From contig CASQEL010000018.1 in NCBI GenBank assembly GCA_949427775.1, positions 1-14,105 on the forward strand: DNA of 14,105 nt, in the 5' to 3' direction. Origin of the DNA: an uncultured Desulfovibrionaceae bacterium (GTDB taxonomy: Bacteria; Desulfobacterota; Desulfovibrionia; Desulfovibrionales; Desulfovibrionaceae). Within the stretch, counting starts at the first letter, position 1, and every line of letters begins with the position of its first letter. The translations under genes and the position numbers were made by a program. The notes beneath the pieces are model-generated. The model saw only the letters and a program-made list of their open reading frames with translations. It searched no databases and was not told the origin of the DNA. This document shows positions 14,043 through 14,105 of this stretch, piece after piece.

Positions 14043-14105
14043 CTGAATGGCGCGCTCGCTCCGGCCTGGAACAGCGCGCATGCAGTGCGCGTATGCCTTG
14101 GCGGC
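14037..14105 (-). CDS. Possible 3' end of an unidentified gene
   Basis: The minus strand is open from the right edge to a TGA at 14037-14039, giving 22 codons ending ...RAVPGRSERAIQL. A terminator lies about 75 nt further on, which fits the end of a real gene. The fragment is too short to identify. A chance open frame of this length is also quite possible. Confidence 0.35.
   Translation of the reverse strand, partial: AAKAYAHCMRAVPGRSERAIQL

Overview
The window looks like ordinary chromosomal core from a sulfate-reducer-type deltaproteobacterium, most likely the Desulfovibrionaceae. This is inferred from the protein flavour, moderately high G+C coding with AT-rich leaders, and the gene order prfB / GGDEF-like / MinD-FlhG-like ATPase / HU-IHF / dapA. 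I ran no database search, so the taxonomy is inference. I see no transposase, integrase, CRISPR array, toxin-antitoxin pair or phage gene.

Layout. The plus strand carries a tRNA-His gene (152-228) with a promoter-like sequence and one or two intrinsic terminators. An AT-rich leader of about 330 bp follows, then a full-length acetyl-CoA synthetase gene (649-2637). Everything else is on the minus strand. The convergent acs/dapA junction (2638-2979) holds a strong two-way hairpin terminator. Read in the direction of transcription (right to left), the minus strand carries: the probable last 22 codons of an unidentified gene at the right edge; an intrinsic terminator; an M20 metallopeptidase gene; mnmG; a promoter with inverted repeats; a PilZ protein gene; corC; lnt; prfB with its programmed +1 frameshift; a degenerate GGDEF-like gene; a MinD/FlhG-type ATPase gene; an HU/IHF gene; and dapA.

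How the genes relate. Several junctions overlap: M20/mnmG by 8 nt, corC/lnt by 4, prfB/GGDEF by 17, and GGDEF/FlhG-like by 4. This implies at least three co-translated groups. The pilZ promoter probably begins a transcript through pilZ, corC, lnt, prfB, the GGDEF-like gene and the ATPase gene. HU and dapA have their own leaders and may be separately transcribed. Most functions are housekeeping: tRNA modification, lipoprotein acylation, translation termination, nucleoid structure, lysine/diaminopimelate synthesis and acetate activation. The PilZ protein (c-di-GMP-binding motifs intact), the GGDEF-like protein (catalytic signature lost) and the FlhG-like ATPase form a small signalling or cell-polarity theme inside this operon.

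Most worth a second look: a full intrinsic terminator squeezed about 30 nt before the M20 start codon; two tandem Shine-Dalgarno/ATG sites at dapA, the first opening an out-of-frame overlapping mini-ORF; inverted repeats on the pilZ promoter; and the coupled pair of degenerate GGDEF and FlhG-like ATPase lacking the usual N-terminal extension. I found no convincing evidence of an undescribed multi-gene system.
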